A stretch of 64,000 nt of DNA from Micromonospora sp. WMMD1155 (GTDB lineage Bacteria; Actinomycetota; Actinomycetes; Mycobacteriales; Micromonosporaceae). Every line of letters begins with the position of its first letter. The first letter of the stretch is position 1. The stretch spans positions 5,394,501 to 5,458,500 of the forward strand of contig NZ_CP120742.1 in assembly GCF_029581275.1 (NCBI RefSeq), written 5' to 3'. The notes under the pieces were generated by a model. That model saw nothing but the letters and a program-made list of their open reading frames with translations, was not told the origin of the DNA and searched no databases. The translations under genes were made by a program, and so were the position numbers. Of this stretch, positions 34,600-47,726 are shown in pieces.

Positions 34600-35283
34600 G
34601 TGTCGGTGTGGAGCGGCAGGACGTGCCGAGGCCGGATTCGCGGCAGAGGCAGCGGTTCGTTCGCTGTCCTGCCGGTGGTCCTGTCGGCGTTGGTGGTGAT
34701 GGCCGCCGGGTGCCATCGGCCGGAGCCCGGCGTCGGCCCCGACGAGCGGCGCGCCGTCGACGCGGAGCCGAGCGGTCCGGGCACCCTGCTGCGCGCGGCC
34801 GACCTGGGTTCGGGCTGGCACGAGGACGAGGCCCGTAGCGGTCTGCCGCCCTGGCCGTGGGAGCAGGTCGACTGCCCCGACTACCGGAGCGCCGACTACC
34901 CGGCGAAATCCCACCGCCGCGCCGCGGTGGAGCGCTACTACCAGCCGTCTGACGGCTCGTCACCCGCCCATCACGTGGTGGAGACGTACGAACCCGGGTG
35001 GGCCGAGCGGAACGTCGACGACGTCCGTCGGGTTCTGCTGCGGTGCGCGAGCTACCCGGTGCACGGGTCGCAGGTCTCCTTCGCCGTCGTCGACCCGCAC
35101 TACCTGGGGGGCGAAGGTCTTCTCATCCGAGGCCGGATCGAGCGTGCCGGCATCCCGCACAGCGTGAGGTACTTCGTGATGCTGAAACGAGGCGAGACGG
35201 TCTCGACGGTCAGCCTTCCGGATCCGGGCAGCCGGGCCACGGTGGACTCGATCGCGGCGAAGGCGGTGGCCCGTCTTGGCTGA
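34600..35283 (+). CDS. Putative lipoprotein of unknown function
   Basis: The 227-residue protein has a basic leader, a hydrophobic stretch (FAVLPVVLSALVVMAAG) and the lipobox MAAGC, so the mature protein should be lipid-anchored outside the cell. The mature part has paired Cys (VDCPDY, LLRCASY) and no motif I recognise. GTG 34600 follows GGGGAGG at 4 bases. It lies between the sigma factor and a serine hydrolase gene, whose start overlaps its stop by 8 bases, suggesting an operon acting at the envelope. Confidence 0.85.
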   Translation: MSVWSGRTCRGRIRGRGSGSFAVLPVVLSALVVMAAGCHRPEPGVGPDERRAVDAEPSGPGTLLRAADLGSGWHEDEARSGLPPWPWEQVDCPDYRSADYPAKSHRRAAVERYYQPSDGSSPAHHVVETYEPGWAERNVDDVRRVLLRCASYPVHGSQVSFAVVDPHYLGGEGLLIRGRIERAGIPHSVRYFVMLKRGETVSTVSLPDPGSRATVDSIAAKAVARLG

Positions 35284-36196
35284 GCGGGAGGGTCGACAGC
35301 TGACACGCCGCTGGGTGGTCTCCGCGGTCACCATGTCTCTGGCGGGTGTTGCGACGGCCGCCTTCGGTGCCACCCGCGCTCTCGACGGCGGGGGAGCCGG
35401 CCCGTCGCACGGTCCGTCTCCGGCCCGGCCGATTCCCACGACACCCGCCGTCGACCTGGTCGCCGAGGCGAGGAAGCGCATCGAGACCTACGTGGAGCGG
35501 TACGACGGTCACCTGGCGGTGGCGGCACTGGATCGGCAGGGAACGGCGGCGGTGACGGCCGGCGTCAAACGGTTCGAGACGGCCAGCATCGTGAAGGTCG
35601 ACATCCTCGCGGCCCTGCTGCTGAGGCAGAAACCGGCGGGCAAGGCCCTGAGTTCCGGCACCAGGCGGTTGGCCGAAGACATGATCATGTCCAGTGACAA
35701 CGATGCGGCGGTGGCGCTGTGGCAGCGGATCGACGGCTCGCGCGGACTCACCGCCGCGAACCGCGCACTCGGTCTGCGGGAGACCAAGCCCAATTCGCAC
35801 TGGGGCCTCACCACGACCACTGCTGCCGACCAGCTCCGTCTGCTGGCCGCGTTGACGTCGCCGACGGGACCGTTGACCCCGCAGGACCGTACCTTCGTCC
35901 TGGGTCTGATGAAGAAGGTGATCCCCGAGCAGCGATGGGGGGTCACCGCCGCCGGGGAGCCGGGCAACCGGTCCGTCTACGTCAAGAACGGCTGGGACAC
36001 CGCCGATGTCGACGGCGGTCGCTGGATCGTCAACAGCATCGGACGGATCGTCGAGGCACGCCACGACTGGCTGATCGCCGTACTCTCCGACCATCACGCG
36101 AGCCAGGAAGCGGGCGTTCGCGTCGTCGAGCAGGCCGCCACGTACGTGCTCAAGGAGATGCGCGCCGCCACGGCCGACGGTTCGTCGCAGGGGTAG
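35276..36196 (+). CDS. Exported beta-lactamase-fold serine hydrolase
   Basis: The 306-residue protein has a twin-arginine-like leader (LTRRWVVSAVTMSLAG) and a class A-fold domain with TASIVKVD (SxxK), MSSDNDAAV (SDN) and a KNGW segment in place of KTG. The Thr-to-Asn change weakens a beta-lactamase assignment and suits a cell-wall-related esterase or peptidase. The TTG start at 35276 overlaps the lipoprotein gene; a start nearer the RR is also possible. Confidence 0.85.
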   Translation: MAEREGRQLTRRWVVSAVTMSLAGVATAAFGATRALDGGGAGPSHGPSPARPIPTTPAVDLVAEARKRIETYVERYDGHLAVAALDRQGTAAVTAGVKRFETASIVKVDILAALLLRQKPAGKALSSGTRRLAEDMIMSSDNDAAVALWQRIDGSRGLTAANRALGLRETKPNSHWGLTTTTAADQLRLLAALTSPTGPLTPQDRTFVLGLMKKVIPEQRWGVTAAGEPGNRSVYVKNGWDTADVDGGRWIVNSIGRIVEARHDWLIAVLSDHHASQEAGVRVVEQAATYVLKEMRAATADGSSQG

Positions 36197-36404
36197 CGCT
36201 CCGCCTCTGGTCAGCGGCCCGCCGGGCGGCTTTCGGATTTCGCTGACGCAGGTCTCATCCGTGCTGGATATTGGTGCTGTACCGCCCTCCGGGGCTCGGA
36301 TCCCGGGCCGGCACGGGGCTGCGAGTGAAACACCCCGTCGACGTTCCCGCCGCCTAGACCCGTGCGGTGACGTCAGCGGCAGGACTTCCGAAAGGTGATG
36401 CCGA

Positions 36405-37118
36405 ATGCTGCCCACTGTTGTGTTCGTCCATGGGGCGTTCGCCGATTCGTCGAGCTGGAACGGGGTCATCGCCAACCTCAAGCGTCGGGGCTACCCGGCC
36501 ATGGCCCTCGCCAACCCGCTGCGTGACGTGCAGGGGGACGCCGCCTACGTCCGTTCCGTCGTGGACAACATCGATGGTCCGGTCGTCATGGTCGCTCATT
36601 CCTACGGCGGAATCGTGATAACCGAGGCCGCGGACGGCGCCGCCAATGTGAAGGCTCTGGTGTACGTCGCCAGCGTCAGCCCGGACGTCGGCGAAAGCGT
36701 GCTCGACCTGATCTCCAAGTATCCCGGGAGTGAACTCGGTACCTCCATCAGGATGGTTCCGTGCCGCCTCCCCGACGGGTCGATGGCCATGGAGCAGTAC
36801 ATCGAACAGGAGAAGTTCCCGGCGGTGTTCGCCGCCGACGTCGACCCCGACCTCGCCGCGTTGATGGCGGTCACGCAGCGGCCCGCCGCGGAGAGCGCCC
36901 AGACGGGATCCGTGACCAAGACCGCCTGGAAGTCCATCCCGTCGTGGACCCTGATCAGCAAGCAGGACAAGGGCATTCCGCCGGACCTGCAACGCTTCAT
37001 GGCCGACCGGGCCAAATCCACCACGGTCGAGGTCGACGGGTCCCACGCCGTGGCGGTCTCCCAACCCGACAAGGTCGCCGATTTCGTCGACACCGCCGCC
37101 CGCGCGATCGCCGGCTAG
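36405..37118 (+). CDS. Alpha/beta hydrolase
   Basis: The 237-residue protein has the oxyanion motif VVFVHGAFADSSSW, the nucleophile elbow VAHSYGGIV, an Asp/Lys region near SWTLISKQDKGI and the catalytic His in DGSHAVAVSQP. Short proteins of this kind (EstC-like, DUF-type) are esterases or signalling-lactone hydrolases. It has no signal peptide. It stands alone and converges on the polyester hydrolase gene through a shared terminator. Confidence 0.9.
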   Translation: MLPTVVFVHGAFADSSSWNGVIANLKRRGYPAMALANPLRDVQGDAAYVRSVVDNIDGPVVMVAHSYGGIVITEAADGAANVKALVYVASVSPDVGESVLDLISKYPGSELGTSIRMVPCRLPDGSMAMEQYIEQEKFPAVFAADVDPDLAALMAVTQRPAAESAQTGSVTKTAWKSIPSWTLISKQDKGIPPDLQRFMADRAKSTTVEVDGSHAVAVSQPDKVADFVDTAARAIAG

Positions 37119-37142
37119 GCGCCCGCCGAGGACGACGGACTA

Positions 37143-37175
37143 GGGGCGGGCCCGGCGTCACGCCGAGCCCGCCCC
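37143..37175. terminator. Bidirectional terminator
   Basis: Fifteen-base arms with one mismatch (GGGGCGGGCCCGGCG / CGCCGAGCCCGCCCC) enclose TCA and are followed by TTT on the plus strand, between convergent genes. Confidence 0.8.
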
Positions 37176-37191
37176 TTTCAGTTCGCCGTGC

Positions 37192-41490
<4,299 letters not shown>

Positions 41491-41520
41491 CCGGCCCAGG
41501 GCGTTCACGCCCTGGGCCGG
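41491..41520 (-). terminator. Terminator of the LPMO gene
   Basis: Perfect 13-base arms (CCGGCCCAGGGCG and complement) around TTCA lie 19 bases past the LPMO stop. Confidence 0.8.
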
Positions 41521-41539
41521 AGCAGTGCCGTGTCGCCGG

Positions 41540-42220
41540 TCAGGCGATCCTGATGTCGCTGCACCACATGTAGGTCTGGTCCATGTGCGACGCCTTCCAG
41601 ATCACGAACAGGATGTGGTTCCCGCTGCGTCCGGACGCCGAGACGTTGAACGAGATGTTCTGCGCCGGCGCGTACCGCCCGGTCGTCGCGACCAGGTCGA
41701 GGTTGCCCCAGCCGAGCTGCTGCGTGGCCGGGTTGAAGCCCTGCTTGGTGACGTACACCCGGAAGTAGTCAGCCCCATGGCTGGCCTGGTCGTACAGCTG
41801 CACCGTGAAGTTGCTGCTGACGGTGGTCGCCTTCCAGGCTCCCAGCTGGTTGAGGGAGTTGTTCCGGGAGAGGCCGTTGCTGCAGAGCTGCCCGTCCGGG
41901 GTGCGGGCCTGGAACTGGCCGGCGAGACCGTCGCGCAGCTGGCTCATCCAGTTCCACATGGTGTCGGGGTTGGACTGGAAGGCCTGGTAACACATCGGGT
42001 CCTGCTGCTGCATGGCCGGGTTCATGTGCTGGTTGCCCCAGGTCTTCCAGCACTGGTAGGCCCGACTCGCCGGGTTGATGATCGTGCCGTGGGCCTGGGC
42101 GGCGCCGGTGAACGGCAGCGTGCCGACCACCATCGCGAACAGCAGGACGAGCGCTTGGAGCGACCGACGGATGGTTGACCGGGCCGGTCCGCCGGATTGA
42201 CCTAACTGGTGTGAACGCAC
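41540..42220 (-). CDS. AA10 lytic polysaccharide monooxygenase, single-domain
   Basis: The 226-residue protein has a signal peptide cleaved after AQA, exposing His44 as the N-terminal histidine of the copper brace (HGTIINPASR). The second brace histidine is His147 in QASHGADYFRVYVT. Six Cys in the mature part suit AA10 disulfides. It lacks a CBM. AA10 enzymes oxidatively cleave crystalline cellulose or chitin; the WKTWGNQHMNP segment and CebR-like box suggest cellulose (inference). GTG 42220 follows GGAGG at 7 bases. Confidence 0.93.
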   Translation of the reverse strand: MRSHQLGQSGGPARSTIRRSLQALVLLFAMVVGTLPFTGAAQAHGTIINPASRAYQCWKTWGNQHMNPAMQQQDPMCYQAFQSNPDTMWNWMSQLRDGLAGQFQARTPDGQLCSNGLSRNNSLNQLGAWKATTVSSNFTVQLYDQASHGADYFRVYVTKQGFNPATQQLGWGNLDLVATTGRYAPAQNISFNVSASGRSGNHILFVIWKASHMDQTYMWCSDIRIA

Positions 42221-42531
42221 TGTTCATCCTCCGTTCGTTGGTGCGGGGGGTGGGAACGCTCCCAAGGCCACTGTTGCATCAATAAATGTAAATATCAATG
42301 TTGATCTGTCTATAGTCGGATGTGGATCGAGCTGTCCGCAATCGTCGGATCAATGACGGGTCTGCGCACGGCGCGCTGCGGCGCGGCCGCGGCCCATCGA
42401 CCGCGGGGTGACGGCATCGACCACGGTGCCCGGACCGGGCGCGCCCGGTGGCGCGGATGGTCAACGCGCTGCCTGGCGGCCTCGCATCCGAGGGCCCGTC
42501 GGGTGCGGGAGCGACCCCCTGCCCGGTGCGG
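42221..42531. other. Intergenic promoter region of the LPMO gene, with AT-rich core
   Basis: No gene is visible. It contains a CebR-like box at 42251-42264 and an unusually AT-rich stretch at about 42273-42316, which contains the dyad ATCAATGTTGAT and is a likely site for the -10/-35 region. Confidence 0.55.
42251..42264. promoter_or_regulatory. CebR-like operator TGGGAACGCTCCCA
   Basis: This differs at one base from TGGGAGCGCTCCCA, the box bound by the cellobiose-responsive repressor CebR in Streptomyces. It lies 31 bp upstream of the LPMO start codon. Confidence 0.7.
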
Positions 42532-43113
42532 TCACAGCCCGGCTGCGGCGTCGTACCGGCGACGCTGGTCGGCCATCTCCGCGGCGGTCAGCGCCTCCTC
42601 CTGCGCCAACGCGGCGTACTTGGCCGGGAACATCTGCCGCAGACGGTCGATGAACCTGACGTCCTCGGTCGCCTCGACCACCTGGATGCCCGGCGGCTCG
42701 GTGGACATGTCCATGATCACCGGACCGGCGAGTTTGACGGCCACGTCCCAGGGGCGCTTGCGCTCGGCAATCCCGCAGAGGTGGAAGCCGTAGACCGTCT
42801 GCACCTCGGCGAGCGTGGTCACCTCGGCCGGCTCGTAGCCGTAGACGCGCACGCCGCAGATCACCGGCGGCTTCTCCTCCCCGGCGGCCACCTGCTGCGC
42901 GCCGTGCCCGGCGTGGTTGTGCTGCCCCGGGTCCACGCGTTCGAGCGTCGTCCGCATCCGGGCCACGATCTGCGCCTGTAGATCCGCCGGCTCCGCCTCC
43001 GAGCCGAAGCGGTTGACCAGTACGGCCGCACCGGCCGACGTCACCAGCAGGATCACCGCAACCCACACCAGGCGGTGTCGGTACCACCCAGCGAAACTCT
43101 CTCGGGAAATCAT
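42532..43113 (-). CDS. Hypothetical membrane-anchored protein
   Basis: The 193-residue protein has one N-terminal membrane helix (LVWVAVILLVTSAGAAVLV) and an exposed region with His-rich QHNHAGHG and two Cys (VICGVRVYGYE and FHLCGIAE) that could form a disulfide. I do not recognise a family. It is in the same direction as the LPMO gene and 311 bases away, so it is probably a separate unit. A His-rich segment near an extracellular copper enzyme could bind metal, but this is only a suggestion. Confidence 0.75.
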   Translation of the reverse strand: MISRESFAGWYRHRLVWVAVILLVTSAGAAVLVNRFGSEAEPADLQAQIVARMRTTLERVDPGQHNHAGHGAQQVAAGEEKPPVICGVRVYGYEPAEVTTLAEVQTVYGFHLCGIAERKRPWDVAVKLAGPVIMDMSTEPPGIQVVEATEDVRFIDRLRQMFPAKYAALAQEEALTAAEMADQRRRYDAAAGL

Positions 43114-43740
43114 TACCGCTTCTCACCTCGTCGCCGGTTCTGCCGTGCTGGCAGGCCGATTCGGACGCCCCCGGCGGGCGGGGCAGGTGGCGCTTCGGCC
43201 GCCGGGGACGCGTACCGGGGGACACGCGCGGCGGGCGAGGCCGCCGGTCGGCAGGACGCCCGTCGTCGTGAGATGGCCCGGCGATGCGGCAGGCGAGCGC
43301 CTGCCCAGGCGGCGCGCTGCCGGCACTGCGATGCTCCCGTGCTTGCCGTTCCCAGCGCGGTTGCCCCCGCGCTGCGGCGATATGAGCCATTCCAACACGT
43401 CTGAAGGCGTTCTGGCAACATCGACCAGCGTCAGTGCTGCGCTGTCCTGGTCGCGCTCGCCGGGGCCGCTGCTGCCGGGGTCGGTCAGGCGGCCACCGGC
43501 GACGCACGATGATCAAATGATGAGAAGTGGGTCCGGGAGGGCCGGGGGAGCTGCTTTCATCACTTGATCATGGGCCCGCCGCGCCCTCCGTGGGCGCGGC
43601 GGCCGCACCACCGGCCGGGCCGCCCTGGCGACCGGAAACGGTTCAGCCAACCTCGGGTGCGACGACTCGCTGGTTCCGCGCCGGACCGAGGGGACCGCGT
43701 CCGCGTCGGTCGTCGTGCGGCAGGTGGCAGACTCGGCGGG
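43114..43740. other. Long intergenic region with an inverted repeat
   Basis: I see no convincing gene in these 627 bases. At 43509-43523 and 43557-43571 lie 15-base inverted arms (ATGATCAAATGATGA and TCATCACTTGATCAT, one mismatch) around 33 GC-rich bases. They could be a regulatory dyad or the ends of a small repeat. Confidence 0.5.
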
Positions 43741-44406
43741 GTGAACGACGTGGCCGCATCGCCGATGGATGGTGAGCTGGAAAGTGTCAGCCTGGTGGAC
43801 CTCGCCGTCACCCGGCTCACCCGCGAGATCCTCAGCGGCAGGAGTGACCCGGGTGAACGCCTCGTGGAGGAGCAGCTGACCCGGCGGTTGGGGATCAGCC
43901 GGGCGCCGTTGCGCGAGGCGCTGCGGCTGCTGGCCCAGCGAGGGCTGGTCGAGCACGTGCCACGGCGCGGGGTCCGCGTCGCCACGCTCTCCGAGCGGGA
44001 CGTGCGGGAGCTGTACGAGCTGCGGGACGTGTTGGAGCGTTTCGCGGTGCGCGCGGGAATCCCGGTGGGCCGGGAGAGCGACCTGGTCGGCCTGCGGGCC
44101 GCTCTGGACCGGATGGGGGAGGCGGTCCGCCTCGGCGATCGGATGGAGGTCGCCGAATCGCACCGCGCGTTCCACGTCGCGTTGGTGGCGCTCGCCGACA
44201 ACCGTCAGCTGTCCATGGTGTACGACTCGATTCTGGTGAAGTTGCAGCTCTACATGGCGATCAACCTGCGTCGGGAGGCCGAGTTGGCGCAGCCGCTGGA
44301 CGGCGTCCACCGGCACGAGCGGTTGTTCGAGGCCGTCGCGGGGGGAGACCCGGAGGAGGTGCTGGCCGTGCTCTCCGCGCACGGCGCGCGCTCGTACCTC
44401 GGCTAG
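43741..44406 (+). CDS. GntR/FadR-family regulator of the biuret/allophanate operon
   Basis: The 221-residue protein has the GntR HTH (LAVTRLTREILSGR...VEEQLTRRLGISRAPLREALRLL) and an FCD effector domain (LRDVLERFAVRAG, ESHRAFHVALVALADNR). It lies 76 bp upstream of the allophanate hydrolase gene in the same direction. A perfect dyad sits over the start of that gene and is a likely binding site. GTG 43741 is used; ATG 43765 is an alternative. Effectors of FCD regulators are usually carboxylates, so allophanate or a related ureido acid would fit. Confidence 0.9.
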   Translation: MNDVAASPMDGELESVSLVDLAVTRLTREILSGRSDPGERLVEEQLTRRLGISRAPLREALRLLAQRGLVEHVPRRGVRVATLSERDVRELYELRDVLERFAVRAGIPVGRESDLVGLRAALDRMGEAVRLGDRMEVAESHRAFHVALVALADNRQLSMVYDSILVKLQLYMAINLRREAELAQPLDGVHRHERLFEAVAGGDPEEVLAVLSAHGARSYLG

Positions 44407-44463
44407 CCACCACGGTCGGCCCGACACGGGCTCGTTACCAATCGCGCCGCTGTTCGTAACAGG

Positions 44464-44482
44464 ACTGTCGACAATCGACAGT
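44464..44482. promoter_or_regulatory. Operator-like dyad ACTGTCGA-CAA-TCGACAGT at the atzF start
   Basis: Perfect 8-base arms with a 3-base centre end exactly at the ATG at 44483. GACAAT at 44470-44475 inside it could be the -10 of a leaderless promoter, so a regulator bound here would block both transcription and initiation. Confidence 0.6.
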
Positions 44483-46285
44483 ATGTCAGAGCCCGTTGGT
44501 CCCTTTTCGGTCCTGCGGTCGGCGTACCTGAGCGGCGCGACGACCCCCGTCGAACAGGTCGAACGTGTCCTGGCCGGGCTCTCCGGCCGAGACGGCGGGC
44601 CGGTCTGGATCAGCACCGTCACCGCCGACGACCTACGGGCCCACGCCGCGTGGCTGACCCGCCACCGCGACCCGGCCGACCTGCCGCTGTACGGGATCCC
44701 CTTCGCGGTCAAGGACAACATCGACGTCGCCGGTATGGTCACCACAGCCGGCTGCCCCGACTTCGCGTACCGTGCCGCGGAGGACGCGCCGGTGGTTCGC
44801 CGACTGCTCGACGCCGGTGCCCTGCTCGTCGGCAAGACCAACCTCGACCAGTTCGCCACCGGTCTGACCGGCGCCCGCTCGCCGTACGGCAGCTGCGAGA
44901 GCGTCTTCGGCGGCGGGCTCGTCTCCGGCGGGTCCAGCTCCGGCTCGGCCGTCGCGGTGGCCTCGGGCCAGGTCGGCTTCGCCCTGGGTACCGACACCGC
45001 CGGCTCCGGCCGAGTCCCGGCGGCCCTGAACGGGATCGTCGGCCTCAAGCCCACCCGGGGACTGCTCAGCACGGCCGGTGTGGTCCCGGCCTGCCGCTCA
45101 CTGGACTGCGTATCGGTCTTCGCCACGGACGTCGCGGACGCCGTCGAGGTGCTGCATGCCGCCCGGGGCGTGTCGGAGGCCGACCCGTGGGGGCGTGCGC
45201 TGCCGGCCGAACGAGCGAGTGGCCGCTCGCCGGGGACGCTCCGCCTCGGGGTGCCTCGCGCGGAGGGCCTGGAGTTCTTCGGCGACGAGGGACAGAACGA
45301 GAGGTTCACCGCCGGCGTACGACGACTGAGCACCCTGGTCGCCGCCACCCGGCCGGTGCCACTCGACGACTTCTTCGCGGCGGGGGACCTGCTCTACCAG
45401 GGGCCCTGGGTCGCCGAGCGGCTCGTCGGGCTGGGCGAGTTCCTGCGGGGGCACCCCGACTCGGTGCTCCCGGTCACCCGGACCGTGCTGGAGACCGGGT
45501 GGCGCTACGACGCGGTCGACGCCTTCCGGGGTCAGCACCGGCTCCGCGAACTGCGCGCCCGGGTCGACCGGCTCTGGCGCGAGATCGACGTGCTGGTGGT
45601 GCCCACCGTCGGCACCACGTTCACCCTCGACGAGATCGCCGAGGATCCCATCGGGCGCAACGCCATGCTCGGCCGCTACACCCAGTTCGCCAACCTGCTC
45701 GATCTGGCCGCGGTGACCGTACCCAACGGTTTCACCGACGGCGGCCAACCGGCGAGCCTGACCCTGCTCGGCCCGGCGTTCAGCGACCTCACAGTGGCCC
45801 GCCTCGCCGCCGCGCTCGTCGCCGGCGGTGAGGCGTCGCCGGCTGCGACGGCGGCCGACGCGCTGCCGACCGCGGCGCGGACGCTGATCGCCGTCGTCGG
45901 CCGACATCTGAACGGCGAGTCCCGCAACGGTGAACTGACCGGGCGTGGGGCCACTCTCGTCGGCGCGGCACGGACCGCGCCGCTGTATCGGCTCTACCGG
46001 ATGGAGACCCCGGACGGTGAGGGGCTGCCCGGCCTGGTCCGGGTGCCCCCGGCCGACCCGCAGGGTCAGCCGATCGAGGTCGAGCTCTGGAGTCTGCCGT
46101 CGGCCGCCGTCGGCGAGCTGCTGGCCGGAGTGCCGGCTCCGCTCTCGCTCGGCTGGGTTCGGCTGCACGACGGGCGGGACGTGCTCGGCTTTCTCTGCGA
46201 GGCGTACGCCGCCGGCCCGCCGGCCGTGGACATCAGCGCCGCCGGTGGGTGGCGGGCCCACCGTCAGGCCGCCGCCGGGAGGTAG
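44483..46285 (+). CDS. atzF: Allophanate hydrolase
   Basis: The 600-residue protein has the amidase-signature domain (about 1-430) with Lys77 (FAVKDNID), the Ser-rich GGSSSGSAVAVASG and nucleophile Ser175 (GTDTAGSGR). It also has the C-terminal domain of AtzF/DUR1,2 type (about 470-600, with YRMETPDGEGLPGLV and EVELWSLP) that decarboxylates the intermediate. It converts allophanate to two ammonia and two CO2. The length matches AtzF, not a stand-alone amidase. The following biuret hydrolase produces its substrate. Confidence 0.93.
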   Translation: MSEPVGPFSVLRSAYLSGATTPVEQVERVLAGLSGRDGGPVWISTVTADDLRAHAAWLTRHRDPADLPLYGIPFAVKDNIDVAGMVTTAGCPDFAYRAAEDAPVVRRLLDAGALLVGKTNLDQFATGLTGARSPYGSCESVFGGGLVSGGSSSGSAVAVASGQVGFALGTDTAGSGRVPAALNGIVGLKPTRGLLSTAGVVPACRSLDCVSVFATDVADAVEVLHAARGVSEADPWGRALPAERASGRSPGTLRLGVPRAEGLEFFGDEGQNERFTAGVRRLSTLVAATRPVPLDDFFAAGDLLYQGPWVAERLVGLGEFLRGHPDSVLPVTRTVLETGWRYDAVDAFRGQHRLRELRARVDRLWREIDVLVVPTVGTTFTLDEIAEDPIGRNAMLGRYTQFANLLDLAAVTVPNGFTDGGQPASLTLLGPAFSDLTVARLAAALVAGGEASPAATAADALPTAARTLIAVVGRHLNGESRNGELTGRGATLVGAARTAPLYRLYRMETPDGEGLPGLVRVPPADPQGQPIEVELWSLPSAAVGELLAGVPAPLSLGWVRLHDGRDVLGFLCEAYAAGPPAVDISAAGGWRAHRQAAAGR

Positions 46286-46324
46286 GGCGGCAGGCACCAG
46301 CGAGGAACGACAGGAGGCGAGAAG

Positions 46325-47014
46325 ATGGGCAGCATCGGGCCGGTACCGGCCAACCCCTACCCGTGGCCGTACGACGGTACGGCGGACACCGCGCACACCG
46401 CACTGCTCTGCATCGACTGGCAGACCGACTTCTGCGGACCGGGCGGCTACGTGGATGCGATGGGCTACGACATCGGCCTCACCCGGGCGGGCCTGCCGGC
46501 CACCGCCCGACTGCTGGAGCACGCCCGTTCACTCGGGATGCTCGTCGTGCACACCCGGGAGGGACACGACCCGGAGTTGTCCGACCTGCCGGCGAACAAG
46601 CGCTGGCGGTCGGCGCGCATCGGTGCCGAGATCGGTTCGTCCGGCCCGGCCGGTCGGATCCTGGTCCGCGGCGAGCCGGGATGGGAGATCGTGCCCGAGG
46701 TCGCACCGGCCCCCGGCGAGGTGGTCATCGACAAGCCGGGCAAGGGCGCCTTCTACGCCACCAACCTCGACCTGGTGCTGCGCACCCGGGGCATCACCCA
46801 CCTGATCCTCACCGGCATCACCACCGACGTCTGCGTGCACACCACCATGCGCGAGGCGAACGACCGGGGGTACGAGTGCCTGATCCTCTCCGACTGCACC
46901 GGCGCCACCGACAAGGCCAACCACGACGCGGCACTGCACATGGTCACCATGCAGGGCGGCGTCTTCGGTTGCGTCACCACCTCCGACGACGTCATCGCCG
47001 CCACGACCACGTGA
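46325..47014 (+). CDS. biuH: Biuret amidohydrolase (cysteine hydrolase, isochorismatase-like)
   Basis: The 229-residue protein has the catalytic triad of the family: Asp35 (DWQTDFC), Lys137 (DKPGKGAF) and Cys170 (TTDVCVHTT). Segments PYPWPYDG near residue 11, YVDAMGYD and [13 protein letters not shown] match biuret hydrolases of rhizobia closely from memory. It hydrolyses biuret to allophanate and ammonia. It lies 39 bp after atzF with an RBS (GGAGGCGAG region), and next to a paralogue. Exact substrate specificity rests on these motifs and operon context. Confidence 0.9.
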   Translation: MGSIGPVPANPYPWPYDGTADTAHTALLCIDWQTDFCGPGGYVDAMGYDIGLTRAGLPATARLLEHARSLGMLVVHTREGHDPELSDLPANKRWRSARIGAEIGSSGPAGRILVRGEPGWEIVPEVAPAPGEVVIDKPGKGAFYATNLDLVLRTRGITHLILTGITTDVCVHTTMREANDRGYECLILSDCTGATDKANHDAALHMVTMQGGVFGCVTTSDDVIAATTT

Positions 47015-47021
47015 GGTGTAC

Positions 47022-47714
47022 ATGTTGACCATCGCCGCCGCGCGGCCCACCCCGTACACCTTCGACCTCTCGACCACGGCGTTGCTCGTCATCGACATGC
47101 AGCGCGACTTCCTGGAACCCGGCGGGTTCGGGGAGAGCCTGGGCAACGACGTCGGTCAGCTCCGCCGCACCATCGCCCCGCTCGCGGCGCTGCTGGCCGA
47201 CGCCCGCGCCGTGGGCCTGACCGTCGTGCACACCCGCGAGGGGCACCTGCCGGACCTGTCCGACTGCCCGCCGGCCAAGCTGAGTCGCGGTACGCCCAGC
47301 AAACGGATCGGTGACCCCGGGCCGAACGGTCGGATCCTGATCCGCGGCGAGTACGGCCACGACATCGTCGACGAGCTGACGCCGCTGCCGGGCGAGCCGG
47401 TCGTCGACAAGCCGGGCAAGGGCGCCTTCCACGCCACCGACCTGGACGCCCTGCTCGCCGAGCGGGGCATCCGTAGCCTTCTGGTCACCGGGGTCACCAC
47501 CGAGGTGTGCGTGCACACCACCGTCCGGGAGGCCAACGACCGCGGGTACGAGTGCCTCGTGCTCGCCGACTGCGTCGGGTCCTACTTCCCGGAGTTCCAG
47601 CGGGTGGGGCTCGACATGATCGCCGCCCAGGGCGGGATCTTCGGCTGGGTCGCCGACTCGGCGCAGGTCCGCGCCGCGCTGCCCACCACCCCCGTGTTGC
47701 AGCCCTCCTCCTGA
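47022..47714 (+). CDS. Cysteine hydrolase paralogous to BiuH (possible triuret hydrolase)
   Basis: The 230-residue protein keeps the triad: Asp29 (DMQRDF), Lys130 (DKPGKGAF) and Cys163 (TTEVCVHTT). It shares [11 protein letters not shown] and REGH with BiuH, but the specificity region differs ([26 protein letters not shown]). Triuret hydrolase (TrtA) is a cysteine hydrolase known to feed biuret into the BiuH-AtzF route, so a triuret or other ureide substrate is a strong candidate. ATG 47022 follows GAGGT; the gap to biuH is 7 bases. Confidence 0.85.
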   Translation: MLTIAAARPTPYTFDLSTTALLVIDMQRDFLEPGGFGESLGNDVGQLRRTIAPLAALLADARAVGLTVVHTREGHLPDLSDCPPAKLSRGTPSKRIGDPGPNGRILIRGEYGHDIVDELTPLPGEPVVDKPGKGAFHATDLDALLAERGIRSLLVTGVTTEVCVHTTVREANDRGYECLVLADCVGSYFPEFQRVGLDMIAAQGGIFGWVADSAQVRAALPTTPVLQPSS

Positions 47715-47726
47715 CCGGGAGCAGTC

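Noticed and set aside
43113..43421. Overlapping 90-110-codon frames on both strands in the gap after the hypothetical membrane protein
   Set aside because: They have Arg/Ala/Pro-rich composition without RBS or recognisable motif and lie antisense to each other.
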